From Liquorilactobacillus ghanensis DSM 18630 (GTDB taxonomy: Bacteria > Bacillota > Bacilli > Lactobacillales > Lactobacillaceae): a DNA stretch of 64,000 bases. Shown here one piece after another: positions 8,036-17,539 of this stretch. A program made the translations under genes and the position numbers. Within the stretch, counting starts at the first letter, position 1; each line of letters opens with the position of its first letter. The notes under the pieces were generated by a model. That model was not told the origin of the DNA and made no database searches. It saw only the letters and a list, made by a program, of their open reading frames with translations. The DNA is taken from assembly GCF_001435235.1 (NCBI RefSeq), contig NZ_AZGB01000018.1:236829-300828 (forward strand), written 5' to 3'.

Positions 8036-9007
8036 TTATTTCAGATAATCCACGTGTTTAGCAACTGTAGCTTGTTTATTTAAAACACCCGATTGATAAA
8101 ACATATCCGCAATTTCTTGTTCTTCTTTAACATATTTATCATTCATTTTATAAATTCCAAAGGTGCGGCGTTCGATTTCTAGAGTAACAACCTTTTTAGA
8201 CAGTTTTAGTTCCTTCGTCATCAGTTTAATAACTTGTTTATGATGGGTATTAGCCCAATGCATATCTTGTTCACCATACTTAATTACCAACTTACTAAGT
8301 GACTGATGGTTCTTAGCAAATTTACTTGGAGAAACAATAAAACTGCGATTAACCGCTCCGGCTTGCTGACCATTAACTAACAACTTAGAATTTTCTGTTA
8401 TCTCAACCTGAGCAACTGTTGGATCCCAGTTTGCCCAAGCATCAACTTTATTCTTGGAATACGCGACTGCCGCAGCGTCTTGATCCAAATTGACCCATTT
8501 GATATCATTAATTCCTAATCCAGCAGTTTTTAAAGCACGCAAAACCATATATTGGGAACTAGTACCTTTAGTGTAAGCAACTCTTTTGCCTTTTAAATCT
8601 GCCATTGAATTAATACCAGAATTTTTTTTGACCACAATACCGCTACCTTTTTCCTTTGTACCGCCTGCAGCTACATATGTTAATTTAGTACCTGCAGCCA
8701 AAGCTGAAACCGGTGGGGTATCTCCCACTCGAGCATAGTCAATATTCCCCGTTGCCAAAGCCTGCATCATTGCTGCACCATTTTGAAATTCCTTAAATTT
8801 AACTTTGTAACCTTTTTTTTCCATTTTGGTAGCAAATTTACCACGGCTTTTAGCGATATCAAATTCATCTCCGGCTTGAAAACCAATTGTTACTGTCTTT
8901 AAAGTCGGATTGCTTTCTTCGCGAATTTGGAACCAACCATAAACTGTTATTAATATCCAAAAAAACAAAAGTATAAAGAGCAGTGTTTTTCTTAGTGTGT
9001 GTGTCAT
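8036..9007 (-). CDS. ABC substrate-binding protein, sulfonate/taurine (SsuA/TauA) type
   Basis: This is the extracytoplasmic binding protein (323 aa) of the importer. Residues about 7-28 form a hydrophobic segment after a basic start, acting as signal or anchor. I see no lipobox cysteine, unusual for a Gram-positive binding protein, so it may be held by the uncleaved segment. The mature part has SsuA-like features: VTIGFQAGDEFDIAKSRG, GNIDYARVGDTPPVSALAAG, LKGKRVAYTKGTSSQYMVLRAL and AWANWDPTVAQVE. The start has AAGAAGGTG upstream and follows the first ligase stop by 11 bases. Family certain, ligand unknown. Confidence 0.9.
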   Translation of the reverse strand: MTHTLRKTLLFILLFFWILITVYGWFQIREESNPTLKTVTIGFQAGDEFDIAKSRGKFATKMEKKGYKVKFKEFQNGAAMMQALATGNIDYARVGDTPPVSALAAGTKLTYVAAGGTKEKGSGIVVKKNSGINSMADLKGKRVAYTKGTSSQYMVLRALKTAGLGINDIKWVNLDQDAAAVAYSKNKVDAWANWDPTVAQVEITENSKLLVNGQQAGAVNRSFIVSPSKFAKNHQSLSKLVIKYGEQDMHWANTHHKQVIKLMTKELKLSKKVVTLEIERRTFGIYKMNDKYVKEEQEIADMFYQSGVLNKQATVAKHVDYLK

Positions 9008-9018
9008 TGTGCACCTTC

Positions 9019-10530
9019 TTACTGTAAATTAATTAAACTATCTGCTAGTTGCGAACGTAGAATTTTACCGGTGGCATTCCGGGGGAAATCTTTAACAAAA
9101 AAAATCTCTGTTGGACGTCGATATTTAGCTAAATGTGTTTCAGTATATTCCAGGATTTTACTTTTATGTTCAGCTTGTATCTTCAGATCTGTGCTTTCAT
9201 CAATAATTGCTGCTGCAACATTTTCCCCATAAACGGGATTCGGGATTGGAACAACTGCCACATCTTTAACAAAATCCAACTCACTAATCACCATTTCAAC
9301 TACCGCTGGACTGACTTTTTCGCCACCATGATTGATAATATCTTTTTGACGACCATCTAACCAAAGATAGCCATCCTGATCAAAGTAACCTAAATCTCCT
9401 GTCTTTAGCCAACCAGCCTTAAATGACTCGGGATGATGATCTAAATAATCCGTAATTACATGATCCCCACGAACGGCAATTTCGCCATGGATATCCGGTT
9501 CGGTTGTAAATTCATTTTCTTGCATGATGGCAACATCAGTATGAAATGGTTTACCAACTGAGCCCAACTTAATATGATCTAATGGATTTAACGTACATTG
9601 ACTGCATGATTCTGTCATTCCATAGCCTTCTAATATTGGTACCCCATAGCGTTCTGTAAATTCTTTTTGGCGATTAATTGATAAAATTGCAGAAGCACAA
9701 CGAATAAATCGCAATTTATGATTTGGTGAAAAAGCTGCATTAGCAGTTTCATTTTTTAATAGAATAGTTACGATTGTTGGAACAACTGAGGACCAAGTGA
9801 CGTTATTATCTAAAATTTGTGGCCAGAATTTATGAGCACTAAATTTAGGAGCAATTACTAGTTTCCCATCTGTTAGCAAAGTTGAAATAACTATCAATTC
9901 TTGCGCATTGATATGAAACATGGGCATTACAATTAGAACAGTATCTTTACTGGTTAAACGGTGACTGATCAAATCATATTGAGCTGCTCGCCACATCATT
10001 TCATGAGTCAACCCAACTTTCTTGGGTTTACCGGTTGTGCCTGAGGTATTTAAGATCCAACCATACGAACTTTCAAGGGGTGTTTTTACCTTGTTATTAT
10101 TGACCAAATTCTTTTTGTTAAAAATAACCAAGTCCTCAAAAGTATTTAATTTAACGTCTTGTCGAGCTAACTCAGAAAATTTCATAAATGCGGTAGCAGT
10201 CTGTGGTTCAAAAATCATCGCTAAGTAATTATTTTCACGATAATCTTTTACTAATTCTACTGTCGAAGTTGTCGCCGAGACTGGATGAGCAACTACACCA
10301 AGTTGCCAAAGTGCTTGATTGATTGGCAAATACACCGCCGAATTGTCCAAACACATAAAAACAACATCGCCTCGACCTAAACCGGCAGCTGAAAATATTT
10401 TTTTCAATTTTTGTATATCAGCTGTCAATTCTGATCCATCAAACCATTTATTCAATCGTTCATCTTTAACAAATTTTCGCTTTCGATTCTTTTCCATATG
10501 CTTTGTCAATTCATCAGTTAATCTAGTCAT
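9019..10530 (-). CDS. AMP-forming acyl-CoA synthetase/ligase family protein (first copy in operon)
   Basis: This is the first of two paralogous adenylate-forming ligases (503 aa) in the operon. The P-loop is LNTSGTTGKPKKV (about 163), followed by GYGMTESCSQCTLNP, WLKTGDLGYFDQDGYLWLDG, RQKDIINHGGEKVSP and the C-terminal FPRNATGKILRSQL with the catalytic lysine. The PMFHINAQE segment resembles plant/fungal oxalyl-CoA or medium-chain ligases, but substrate cannot be read from this. The gene follows the acyltransferase by six bases with only a weak AGAAAGAAG site. Two similar but unequal ligases in one operon suggest either two related acids or division of labour. Confidence 0.87.
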   Translation of the reverse strand: MTRLTDELTKHMEKNRKRKFVKDERLNKWFDGSELTADIQKLKKIFSAAGLGRGDVVFMCLDNSAVYLPINQALWQLGVVAHPVSATTSTVELVKDYRENNYLAMIFEPQTATAFMKFSELARQDVKLNTFEDLVIFNKKNLVNNNKVKTPLESSYGWILNTSGTTGKPKKVGLTHEMMWRAAQYDLISHRLTSKDTVLIVMPMFHINAQELIVISTLLTDGKLVIAPKFSAHKFWPQILDNNVTWSSVVPTIVTILLKNETANAAFSPNHKLRFIRCASAILSINRQKEFTERYGVPILEGYGMTESCSQCTLNPLDHIKLGSVGKPFHTDVAIMQENEFTTEPDIHGEIAVRGDHVITDYLDHHPESFKAGWLKTGDLGYFDQDGYLWLDGRQKDIINHGGEKVSPAVVEMVISELDFVKDVAVVPIPNPVYGENVAAAIIDESTDLKIQAEHKSKILEYTETHLAKYRRPTEIFFVKDFPRNATGKILRSQLADSLINLQ

Positions 10531-10536
10531 TTTAAA

Positions 10537-11691
10537 TTACTTCTTTCTAAAAATTTTTTGAGGGCGACCAATCAATATTCCAAATGGCGGAACCTTGTAA
10601 CAAAAATAAGAAATCAGCCATGCTCCTCCTAAAACAGCGATATAGCCTAGGGGCAATCCAAGTAGTAACAACCAATTAGACAGCTCTCCTTTTAGGGATC
10701 CCAGAAACTTAAGCAAAAAAGTTAAAGCCACCGTTTGCGTTAAATAAACACCAAATGAAAGTTTTGATGAAATAGACACTAATTGTTCAAACCAGCTCCA
10801 TCTAGGTTCCAGCCGATGTTGATCGTATGCCCAACTAATACATAAGACGCTGCAGATCATCATTGACGCGTAAATCATCAAATACGGTTGATGAATTAAT
10901 TCGGTATAATGCTCACTGAGTTTTAAAATTCGTTCATTAATGTAATAAAGTCCTAAAGTCCCTAAGGCCAACAACCCTGTTATTGAGTAAATTATTCGCC
11001 GATGTGTAGTAAAGATGTGTTTAATTTTTTGATAATGAATAGATGTGAAAGCTCCGGCAATAAAATAGAATTGATATGAAAAAACAAAGTTTCCATAATA
11101 ACGAAACAAATACGGCCAATTATCATGATTTTGGATTGGATAAATATACTTCGCCCAAATTAAGAAAAACAATTGGATCAAAGCACTAATAACCAAAATA
11201 AGTACATGATAATTTTTGAATTTTCTAAATAGCCATAACATCATAGGAAACAGTAAATAAAGCTGAAAGGTAACTAAAATGTAGTACATATAAAAATGAT
11301 CGCCATGAATTACAGCCCAAATCCAATTACTAAACCAATTTCCCCAGCCTAATTTTTCTCCGGTCATCCAAGCCGTAAAAAATAAGAAAAACCCATTCCA
11401 AAATAAGTAGGGAATACCTGAGCCCTTATATCTTTTCTTCCAAAATTTAAATAACTTCATGTCTAAATTATTGTAGTGCTGCAAAAAAAGTACTAAACCA
11501 GTAATGAACATAAATCCCATCCGGGTAAAATGAAGCATCAAATGCGTTGCTAAAAGAATCAATCGCGGATAGCTATCCGTCATATTTGCAATAAAAACTG
11601 ATGTTGTGTGATTTGCCAAAACTCCAAAAATAAAAATGCAGCGCATCAAATCCACTTCATATAGGTACGGATGTTTCTTCTTTGTCCCCAA
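10537..11691 (-). CDS. Acyltransferase-3 family membrane protein
   Basis: This is a polytopic membrane protein (384 aa, about ten hydrophobic segments) of the acyltransferase-3 family, which moves acyl groups onto extracellular sugars or polymers. The family's opening block is present as YLYEVDLMRCIFIFGVLANH, with the conserved Arg and, 11 residues later, the likely catalytic His. I chose TTG at 11691, nine bases after a TGGAGG site; an in-frame TTG at 11712 is upstream of that site and less likely. It is the first gene of the operon with two acyl-activating enzymes and an ABC importer, so the activated acid could be its acyl donor. That link is inferred from context only. Confidence 0.85.
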   Translation of the reverse strand: MGTKKKHPYLYEVDLMRCIFIFGVLANHTTSVFIANMTDSYPRLILLATHLMLHFTRMGFMFITGLVLFLQHYNNLDMKLFKFWKKRYKGSGIPYLFWNGFFLFFTAWMTGEKLGWGNWFSNWIWAVIHGDHFYMYYILVTFQLYLLFPMMLWLFRKFKNYHVLILVISALIQLFFLIWAKYIYPIQNHDNWPYLFRYYGNFVFSYQFYFIAGAFTSIHYQKIKHIFTTHRRIIYSITGLLALGTLGLYYINERILKLSEHYTELIHQPYLMIYASMMICSVLCISWAYDQHRLEPRWSWFEQLVSISSKLSFGVYLTQTVALTFLLKFLGSLKGELSNWLLLLGLPLGYIAVLGGAWLISYFCYKVPPFGILIGRPQKIFRKK

Positions 11692-11712
11692 TCTTATTTT
11701 CCTCCAGAACAA

Positions 11713-12453
11713 CTTTTTTCATAAACTTCGAAAAGATATTTACCAACTAAGTCCTAAAATTATAAAAATTCAACTTAAACTTAGTAATTTTTTTATCAGT
11801 AAATACTTACTTTACTTTTACTATCGTTATTTTCTTATAAATTTATTACTTTTTTTTAATTATTTATTGAAAAAAGCATGATTAATAAGTGAATAAATTT
11901 AAGAAACCTCAGAAGAGAATCAATCCAGAACCTAATATTTTACGATAATAGTGATTTATACATGGATCATCTAAGCAGAAAAGTATGACCACTCAAGCAT
12001 TGATATTAACAAAACAGTAAGCATAAGAAAGTGGTTTTTAAATTACCTATCTTGCAAAAATATTATATTTATAGAGAAACTTGTATATTATTGCAACAAA
12101 AAAATGGCAAATCTGATCTCAGCGTGAGATAGATTGCCAGAATGGGTTCTATAATATTTGGTATTGATAGAAATATTAATATTGTTCAGTCTAAAATACG
12201 TAGACTTGAATTAACATTGTTGCATCAAAAAACTATCTATTCCGAGAAACAGATAGTTTAAGCATACAAGGTATACCAATCTAAATTGCAAATCAAATAA
12301 TTCATTCACCAGTATTGGATCTATTTTTTGTTTATAAACCAGTCTGTTATTGAACGCTCGCAAATGATCTTGAGAAGCATAGCTATTTCCAGTCGTGGTA
12401 GCTGCCGTGGTTCATTAAATTAGCGATCCTCTAAGCCTTTAACACCATTTAAA
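11713..12453. other. Long intergenic region with decayed sequence and two hairpins
   Basis: There is no convincing intact gene in these 741 bases. On the minus strand about 12290-12425 two adjacent frames show protein-like stretches (LPRLEIAMLLKII, then FNNRLVYKQKIDPILVNEL) broken by stops, which could be a decayed transposase; I cannot assign a family. An imperfect hairpin lies at 12106-12138 (GGCAAATCTGATCTCA against TGAGATAGATTGCC), and a terminator-like hairpin at 12230-12259 is listed separately. Confidence 0.4.
12225..12259 (-). terminator. Probable terminator downstream of the first GH3 operon
   Basis: On the minus strand AAACTATCT (12251-12259) pairs with AGATAGTTT (12230-12238) and runs into a T-tract ending at 12227. 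The stem is AT-rich, and it lies about 195 bases after the GH3 stop, so its use is uncertain. Confidence 0.5.
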
Positions 12454-14682
12454 CTAGTCCTCTAAATAAAATTTAACTGTTTGTGTCTCGTTCGAGTTTT
12501 GTCCAACCATTAATTCAAATTTCCCGGGTTCAACAATATATTCGCCTAACTGATTATAGAATCCAAGCATCTTGGGCTTAACTTCAAAAACAACATTGAT
12601 TGTTTTCCCAGCTGGTACTATTTCACGTTTAAAGTTAATTAATCGTTTGACAGGTTGAACGACTGATGCTGCTTCATCATGAAAATACAGTTGAACTGTT
12701 TCAGTTCTGTCAATCTTAGACGAATTTTCCACTGCAACACTTAACGTAACTGATTCGCCTTCCTTGATGCTGGTCTTGTCAATCTTTGGCTTATGATAGA
12801 TAACCGAACCATACGATAGACCATATCCAAACGAAAATAATGGACCCGTTGGTGCGTCAGTATATCTAGAAACAAATCTTCCGACATGCTGAGAGGTTTT
12901 CTGTGGGCGTCCAGTGCTAAGGTGATTGTAGTAGATAGGTGCTTGACTCTCAACATAAGGCATACTCATAGACAATCGACCGGAAGGGTTATATGTTCCA
13001 AAAACGATATCAGCCAACGCATGACCGCCCTCAATGCCAGGAAACCAAGCTTCAATCACCGCATCAGAATCAGCAATTATATCAGTCAAAACTAGCGGTC
13101 TGCCACTAATAATAACGGAGATGATAGGCTTTCCCAATGTAGCTAGTTCATTGAGTAACTCTTGCTGGTTGTCAGGAAGTCGCAGCTTGGTCCTAGAGCC
13201 TGCTTCACCACTTTGAAGTGTATGCTCTCCCCCTGCGAAAATGATAACATCAGCGTCCGCTGCAGCTGCAATGGCTCTATCATGATTCAACTTTTCAGTT
13301 GCAGCATCTGAAATAACACATTCCACTCTGTCTTCATCTCTACCTGAGTGGATGAAAAAGTCTTTATCACGAATAATATCAGTTCCTTTTTCAACTACAA
13401 GATTATCGGTATCTACATACTCACTGATACCGGCTTTAAAAGTTACTGTATTCTTAGTATCACCATGAATTGCCCATAGCCCCAACATGCTCTGTTCATC
13501 AGCGTAAGGCCCAATTAAGGCAATTTTTCGATTACTATGAGCCTTAAGGGGCAAAACTTTATTATCATTCTTGAGAAGGACCATGGATTCTCGACCAAGT
13601 TCTCTTGCAAGTTTTCTCTTTGAAGATGTCAGCAAATCTTGATTTTCTAATTCTTCTGAAGACCCACGAAATGGATCTTCAAACAGGCCCAAATCATTCT
13701 TCAACGATAGAACCCGCCATGTCGCTTCATCTATCTTGGACTCACTAAGCCGGCCATCTTCTAATAACGGCTTCAACCCATTGGCATAACAAGGCGATTT
13801 CATGTCAATGTCAACACCTGCATCAAGCGCCTTGTACGCAGCATCTTGGTCATTCAATGCAAATCCATGCTGAGTTAGTTCATAGATGGAGGCATAATCA
13901 CTTATTACTACACCATCAAATCCCCAACTTTTACGCAATATATTATTTAATAGCCATTTATCAGCCGTTGCTGGCACACCATTTAGAGTTGTGAGTGATG
14001 TCATTACCATTTTGGCTCCGGCTTGAATGGCAGCTTTATATGATGGTAAATAATTTTGAAATAAGTTACTTATAGACATATCTGCAGAATTATACTCACG
14101 GCCGCCTTCTACAGCACCATAAGCTGCAAAATGTTTGACACAAGAAACAATCCCCTTGCCATCTTCAAGACCACTTTGAAATCCACTTACCATAGCATTA
14201 GCAAAACAAGAGTTTAAATACGGGTCTTCTCCCGTAGACTCCAAAACTCGACCCCACCTTGCATCATGTACAAGATCAACCATCGGTGCAAAAGCCACCT
14301 GTTGACCACCGGCATATGCCTCCTCGGCAGCGTTCTCATATGCCTTTTTAACAAGAGCAGGATTCCAAGTTGCACCCATCCCAAGCGGAATTGGGTAGAC
14401 AGTCTTGTAGCCGTATACGATATCAGACATAAACAGTAATGGGATTGCGTGTCCCTTCTTCGCTAAATGTTTTTGCTGCAACCGATGAATTTCTTTAGCA
14501 CCTGTAACATTTAAAACTGAACCCGAGAGATCTACCATACGTTGAGTTATCCCCAGCTTATGCTGCGGTCCTAGCGATATATCTGATGCATTGTAAAATT
14601 CCCCTGACAATTGGATTAATTGTCCAATTTTTTCTTCGAGCGTAAGTGAATTCAGTAATTCCTTAAGTTTAGTTTTTTTCAA
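12454..14682 (-). CDS. GH3 beta-glucosidase
   Basis: This is a glycoside hydrolase family 3 enzyme (742 aa). The N-terminal TIM-barrel domain carries the catalytic aspartate in GVVISDYASIYEL (about residue 261), with the substrate-binding KHFAAYGAVEGGREYN upstream. The second alpha/beta domain follows, with GGEHTLQSGEAGSR, and the C-terminus ends in a fibronectin-III-like domain (about 640-735). There is no signal peptide, so it acts in the cytoplasm. It starts at a TTG with AGGAGATGATGAG upstream. It lies 30 bases after a PTS EIIC gene and is cotranscribed with it, so it probably splits the disaccharide that the PTS brings in. Whether it acts on the phosphorylated form is unknown. Confidence 0.93.
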   Translation of the reverse strand: MKKTKLKELLNSLTLEEKIGQLIQLSGEFYNASDISLGPQHKLGITQRMVDLSGSVLNVTGAKEIHRLQQKHLAKKGHAIPLLFMSDIVYGYKTVYPIPLGMGATWNPALVKKAYENAAEEAYAGGQQVAFAPMVDLVHDARWGRVLESTGEDPYLNSCFANAMVSGFQSGLEDGKGIVSCVKHFAAYGAVEGGREYNSADMSISNLFQNYLPSYKAAIQAGAKMVMTSLTTLNGVPATADKWLLNNILRKSWGFDGVVISDYASIYELTQHGFALNDQDAAYKALDAGVDIDMKSPCYANGLKPLLEDGRLSESKIDEATWRVLSLKNDLGLFEDPFRGSSEELENQDLLTSSKRKLARELGRESMVLLKNDNKVLPLKAHSNRKIALIGPYADEQSMLGLWAIHGDTKNTVTFKAGISEYVDTDNLVVEKGTDIIRDKDFFIHSGRDEDRVECVISDAATEKLNHDRAIAAAADADVIIFAGGEHTLQSGEAGSRTKLRLPDNQQELLNELATLGKPIISVIISGRPLVLTDIIADSDAVIEAWFPGIEGGHALADIVFGTYNPSGRLSMSMPYVESQAPIYYNHLSTGRPQKTSQHVGRFVSRYTDAPTGPLFSFGYGLSYGSVIYHKPKIDKTSIKEGESVTLSVAVENSSKIDRTETVQLYFHDEAASVVQPVKRLINFKREIVPAGKTINVVFEVKPKMLGFYNQLGEYIVEPGKFELMVGQNSNETQTVKFYLED

Positions 14683-14712
14683 CTTCTCATCATCTCCTAA
14701 TATATTTATTAA

Positions 14713-15975
14713 TCAACCCATGTCTTTCTCTAACTTAAGAGCCTTGTTGTCAGCATGTCGAAGCCAAGGATACCAAAGTAACGGGGAGATAATAAGTTGA
14801 ATAATTAACTGCAGAACAATGATAGACACTTTACCTTCAACTGCCGCGTGAAAACCTATTGGTAAACCAAATACTTGCTGGACACCAGGGAATCTTGCTA
14901 CCCATCCAATTCGCGTTACAATGTAACCTATAATTAACGCAATAGTGTTGTTGGTAATAAATGGAACCGCTAAATCAAAGTTAAGGACCAATGGTGTACC
15001 AAAAATAATCGGTTCTGTAACTCCAAATAAAGCAGGCACAATTGCTAATCGGCCCAAGTCTCGATAACGTTTTGACCTTGCAATTAACATTAGCAAGACA
15101 AGACCTAATGCCGTTCCACTCCAAGTAATAATCTGAAAAAAGGCTAAACCAATAATGTTAGGCAAAGGTTTCCCCGCTTGTAATGCAGCTAGATTCTGCA
15201 TATCCATTGATAGCCAAATTGGGGTAACAATTGGCATTACTACGTTACTGCCATGAATGCCAAAAAACCATATAATTTGCTGAAGAAGACTAATGAGAAT
15301 CATTGCTCCAAGAGACCCACCCAAACCGCGTAATGGGACTTGAATCAAAGAATAAATCATCTGATGAAAACTTCCCCAATCTGTAAACAGAAATCCAAAA
15401 CTGATTAATCCAGAAATAATACCACAAACAAGTGCTGGAATTAGAGTGGCAAACGCATCTGAAACCATTGGTGGCACGCCTGCCGGCATCTTTATTGTCC
15501 AACCATGCTGTTTAATGAATACATATAACCGTGCAACCAGAACACCAACAATCATAGCTGAAAATACACCTTGTGATGCAAGCCAAGTTGTTGGTAATGC
15601 ATTGATTAAGTTATTACCATCCTTGATTTGGCCCATTGGCGTCAAAATGAAGAAACTCATCATGGCAATAATACCAGCCGCATTCCCATCATCATTCTCT
15701 AAAAAGTGTGGCACTAAATTTTTTGCAATCAGAAATACAATATAAAGTGCTAGCAAATTAATTGTGACATTACCAATATTATTAGCAATAGTTGCAATTT
15801 TCGTCCATTTCTCGTTTCCTGCCCAAACACCTAGCAAAATAGCGAATGATCCAAGAATAGTTGGTCCCAATGTAGCCATCATAGCAGCAGTTATTGTCTG
15901 TAAATATTTGTTTGATCCAATTCTATTAAGTACTGGTGAAATTTTATTAAAAAAGTTCTTTACCTTGTCTTTCAT
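14713..15975 (-). CDS. PTS lactose/cellobiose-family EIIC, without adjacent EIIA/EIIB
   Basis: This is the sugar-transporting membrane subunit (420 aa) of a cellobiose-type PTS. It has about ten hydrophobic segments and the family's active-site block FGVTEPIIFGTPLVLNFDLAVPF. The segment GGSLGAMILISLLQQIIWFFGIHGSNVV matches the IHG-containing region of EIIC-Lac/Cel. I chose the ATG at 15975 because GGGAGG lies just upstream; a longer reading frame to 16041 lacks this support. It forms an operon with the GH3 gene and is divergent from an AraC regulator. No EIIB or EIIA gene is adjacent; the pair at 25173-25816 could supply phosphate. Confidence 0.92.
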   Translation of the reverse strand: MKDKVKNFFNKISPVLNRIGSNKYLQTITAAMMATLGPTILGSFAILLGVWAGNEKWTKIATIANNIGNVTINLLALYIVFLIAKNLVPHFLENDDGNAAGIIAMMSFFILTPMGQIKDGNNLINALPTTWLASQGVFSAMIVGVLVARLYVFIKQHGWTIKMPAGVPPMVSDAFATLIPALVCGIISGLISFGFLFTDWGSFHQMIYSLIQVPLRGLGGSLGAMILISLLQQIIWFFGIHGSNVVMPIVTPIWLSMDMQNLAALQAGKPLPNIIGLAFFQIITWSGTALGLVLLMLIARSKRYRDLGRLAIVPALFGVTEPIIFGTPLVLNFDLAVPFITNNTIALIIGYIVTRIGWVARFPGVQQVFGLPIGFHAAVEGKVSIIVLQLIIQLIISPLLWYPWLRHADNKALKLEKDMG

Positions 15976-16021
15976 GGTTATCCTCCCAATATTTATTAAA
16001 TACATCTCAATGATTGCAATG

Positions 16022-16042
16022 TAATTGTAAAACGGTTTCATC
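16022..16042. promoter_or_regulatory. cre-like site in the EIIC/AraC divergent promoter region
   Basis: The plus-strand sequence TGTAAAACGGTTTCA resembles the CcpA site TGWAANCGNTNWCA but has one extra base on the left half. It sits in the 127-bp divergent region before a carbohydrate PTS operon, where carbon catabolite control is expected. Weak support. Confidence 0.3.
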
Positions 16043-16102
16043 TATGCAACAATGCTTTTAGATGACGTCATATATGTATTATTTTGATATAGGAGTGGCA
16101 AA

Positions 16103-16969
16103 ATGAAACTTGAACATGAACTAATTAAAAAAACTGTTGCGTTACCATTTAATGTATTTACTTTCCGTGCACGTGATTTAAGCCGTTTAATTCCACAACA
16201 CTGGCATCAAAGCACTGAGTTAATCAACTGCCAGAGTGGCCAACTAGACGTTTGGATTGAAGGAAAGCATTATCGTATGTCCAAGGGAGATTTATTAATT
16301 ATCAACCCGAATACTGTTCATTCAACTCAAAGCCCTATAGCCAATCATGTACTCGTTGTTCAGTTACCTCTAACATTCCTTCAGGAACTGACAGAGAATC
16401 AATTTAACCTAAATTTTAGATTTAATGTTAATACAGTCAAAGACCATCGAGACGATTTTACGGTAGTACGTAATTCACTAATTAGACTAGCTGATATTTA
16501 TGAAAATAAATGCCATGAATGGCCATTAGTAGATAAAGTAGAAGAGGAAGCACTTATATTAACGGTAATATCTAATATATTATCACTTAACGCTGTTTAT
16601 ACTTTCACAAAATCGAACAGTCATCATTCGAGTTCACTTCAATTGATGAATCAAGTCACGCACTTTATTAATAATCATGTGAGCGAACAGCTTTCCCTAC
16701 ATCGCGTTGCGCAGGAGTTTAACTACTCTGATAGTTATTTCTCACGCATCTTTAAACAAAACTTCAATATGAACTTTCATGATTTTGTTACTTCAATACG
16801 ACTTAATGATGCGGTCAGTAAACTTGTCAATAGTGATCAAAGTGTTGATTCTATCGCTCAATCAAGTGGTTTTATCACTTATCGAAACTTCTATAATGCT
16901 TTTTGTAGGGTATATCAAGTATCCCCCAATGAATATCGCAAAAATTCAAGACAATATTTCTCAATCTAG
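16103..16969 (+). CDS. AraC-family transcriptional regulator
   Basis: This regulator (288 aa) has an N-terminal cupin-like sensing domain (about 20-110: HWHQSTELINCQSGQLDVWIEG and MSKGDLLIINPNTVHSTQ in pieces) and a C-terminal pair of helix-turn-helix motifs (about 185-285: LSLHRVAQEFNYSDSYFSRIFK and VDSIAQSSGFITYRNFYNAF). The ending YQVSPNEYRKNSRQ is the usual AraC signature end. AGGAG lies seven bases before the ATG. It is divergent from the EIIC-GH3 operon (127 bp between), so it most likely activates that operon in response to its sugar. Confidence 0.92.
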   Translation: MKLEHELIKKTVALPFNVFTFRARDLSRLIPQHWHQSTELINCQSGQLDVWIEGKHYRMSKGDLLIINPNTVHSTQSPIANHVLVVQLPLTFLQELTENQFNLNFRFNVNTVKDHRDDFTVVRNSLIRLADIYENKCHEWPLVDKVEEEALILTVISNILSLNAVYTFTKSNSHHSSSLQLMNQVTHFINNHVSEQLSLHRVAQEFNYSDSYFSRIFKQNFNMNFHDFVTSIRLNDAVSKLVNSDQSVDSIAQSSGFITYRNFYNAFCRVYQVSPNEYRKNSRQYFSI

Positions 16970-17539
16970 CCCTTTGTTCATAATTAATCTTCAAAAAAAC
17001 ACTAAGACATCAAAATTCCCAAATTCTTAGTTTCTTTACAGCGTGATTATGGCTTCCTCAATCTTTTTGATTACGTTGTAAACTATGCTACATGCGACCT
17101 TGAATACTCTGCATATCTTGTGAAAAAGTAGCATTCTTCTAGACTAATTGATATTTTGATGTGATTCACATCTAATACAATTTCGCTAAGCGTGTGTCCA
17201 CCTGTCTAGCTGAAAAAGGTTTTCTAAATATAAACTTGTCTTACCTCTAATGATGTTTACCACTAAAAATCCTATATTACTTTGAACAATTATTTCTGAC
17301 TTGATGTCATCCAAAACAATATTGGCAAGCATACTCAATAAAATTTAATCATTTTAAAACCATTACGCAGCTTTTTTCGATGACAAATAGGACAACGATA
17401 AGCTGGGTGTAACGGGCAGTTATAAAATGTAGGAAATCGGGGGAATAAAATTGCTGAATTTTCTGTATTTTTTATATTTATCCTAATGTTTAAGTTAAGG
17501 AGTGAGTATAAAATCATACATTGAGATATTTTTGAAAGG
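16970..17539. other. Gene-poor stretch with a possible zinc-finger transposase remnant
   Basis: No intact gene is supported. On the minus strand about 17335-17430 a short open stretch encodes NCPLHPAYRCPICHRKKL and NGFKMIKF. Its CP-x-C pair and NGFKM resemble the zinc-binding N-terminus of ISL3-type transposases, but it ends after a few codons in a stop. With the IS21 remnant next door this suggests a graveyard of mobile elements. Low confidence in the family. Confidence 0.3.

Noticed and set aside
17335-17517. Minus-strand frame with CP-x-C motifs as a real small zinc protein
   Set aside because: No ribosome-binding site and an abrupt end; next to a decayed transposase it is better read as a remnant.
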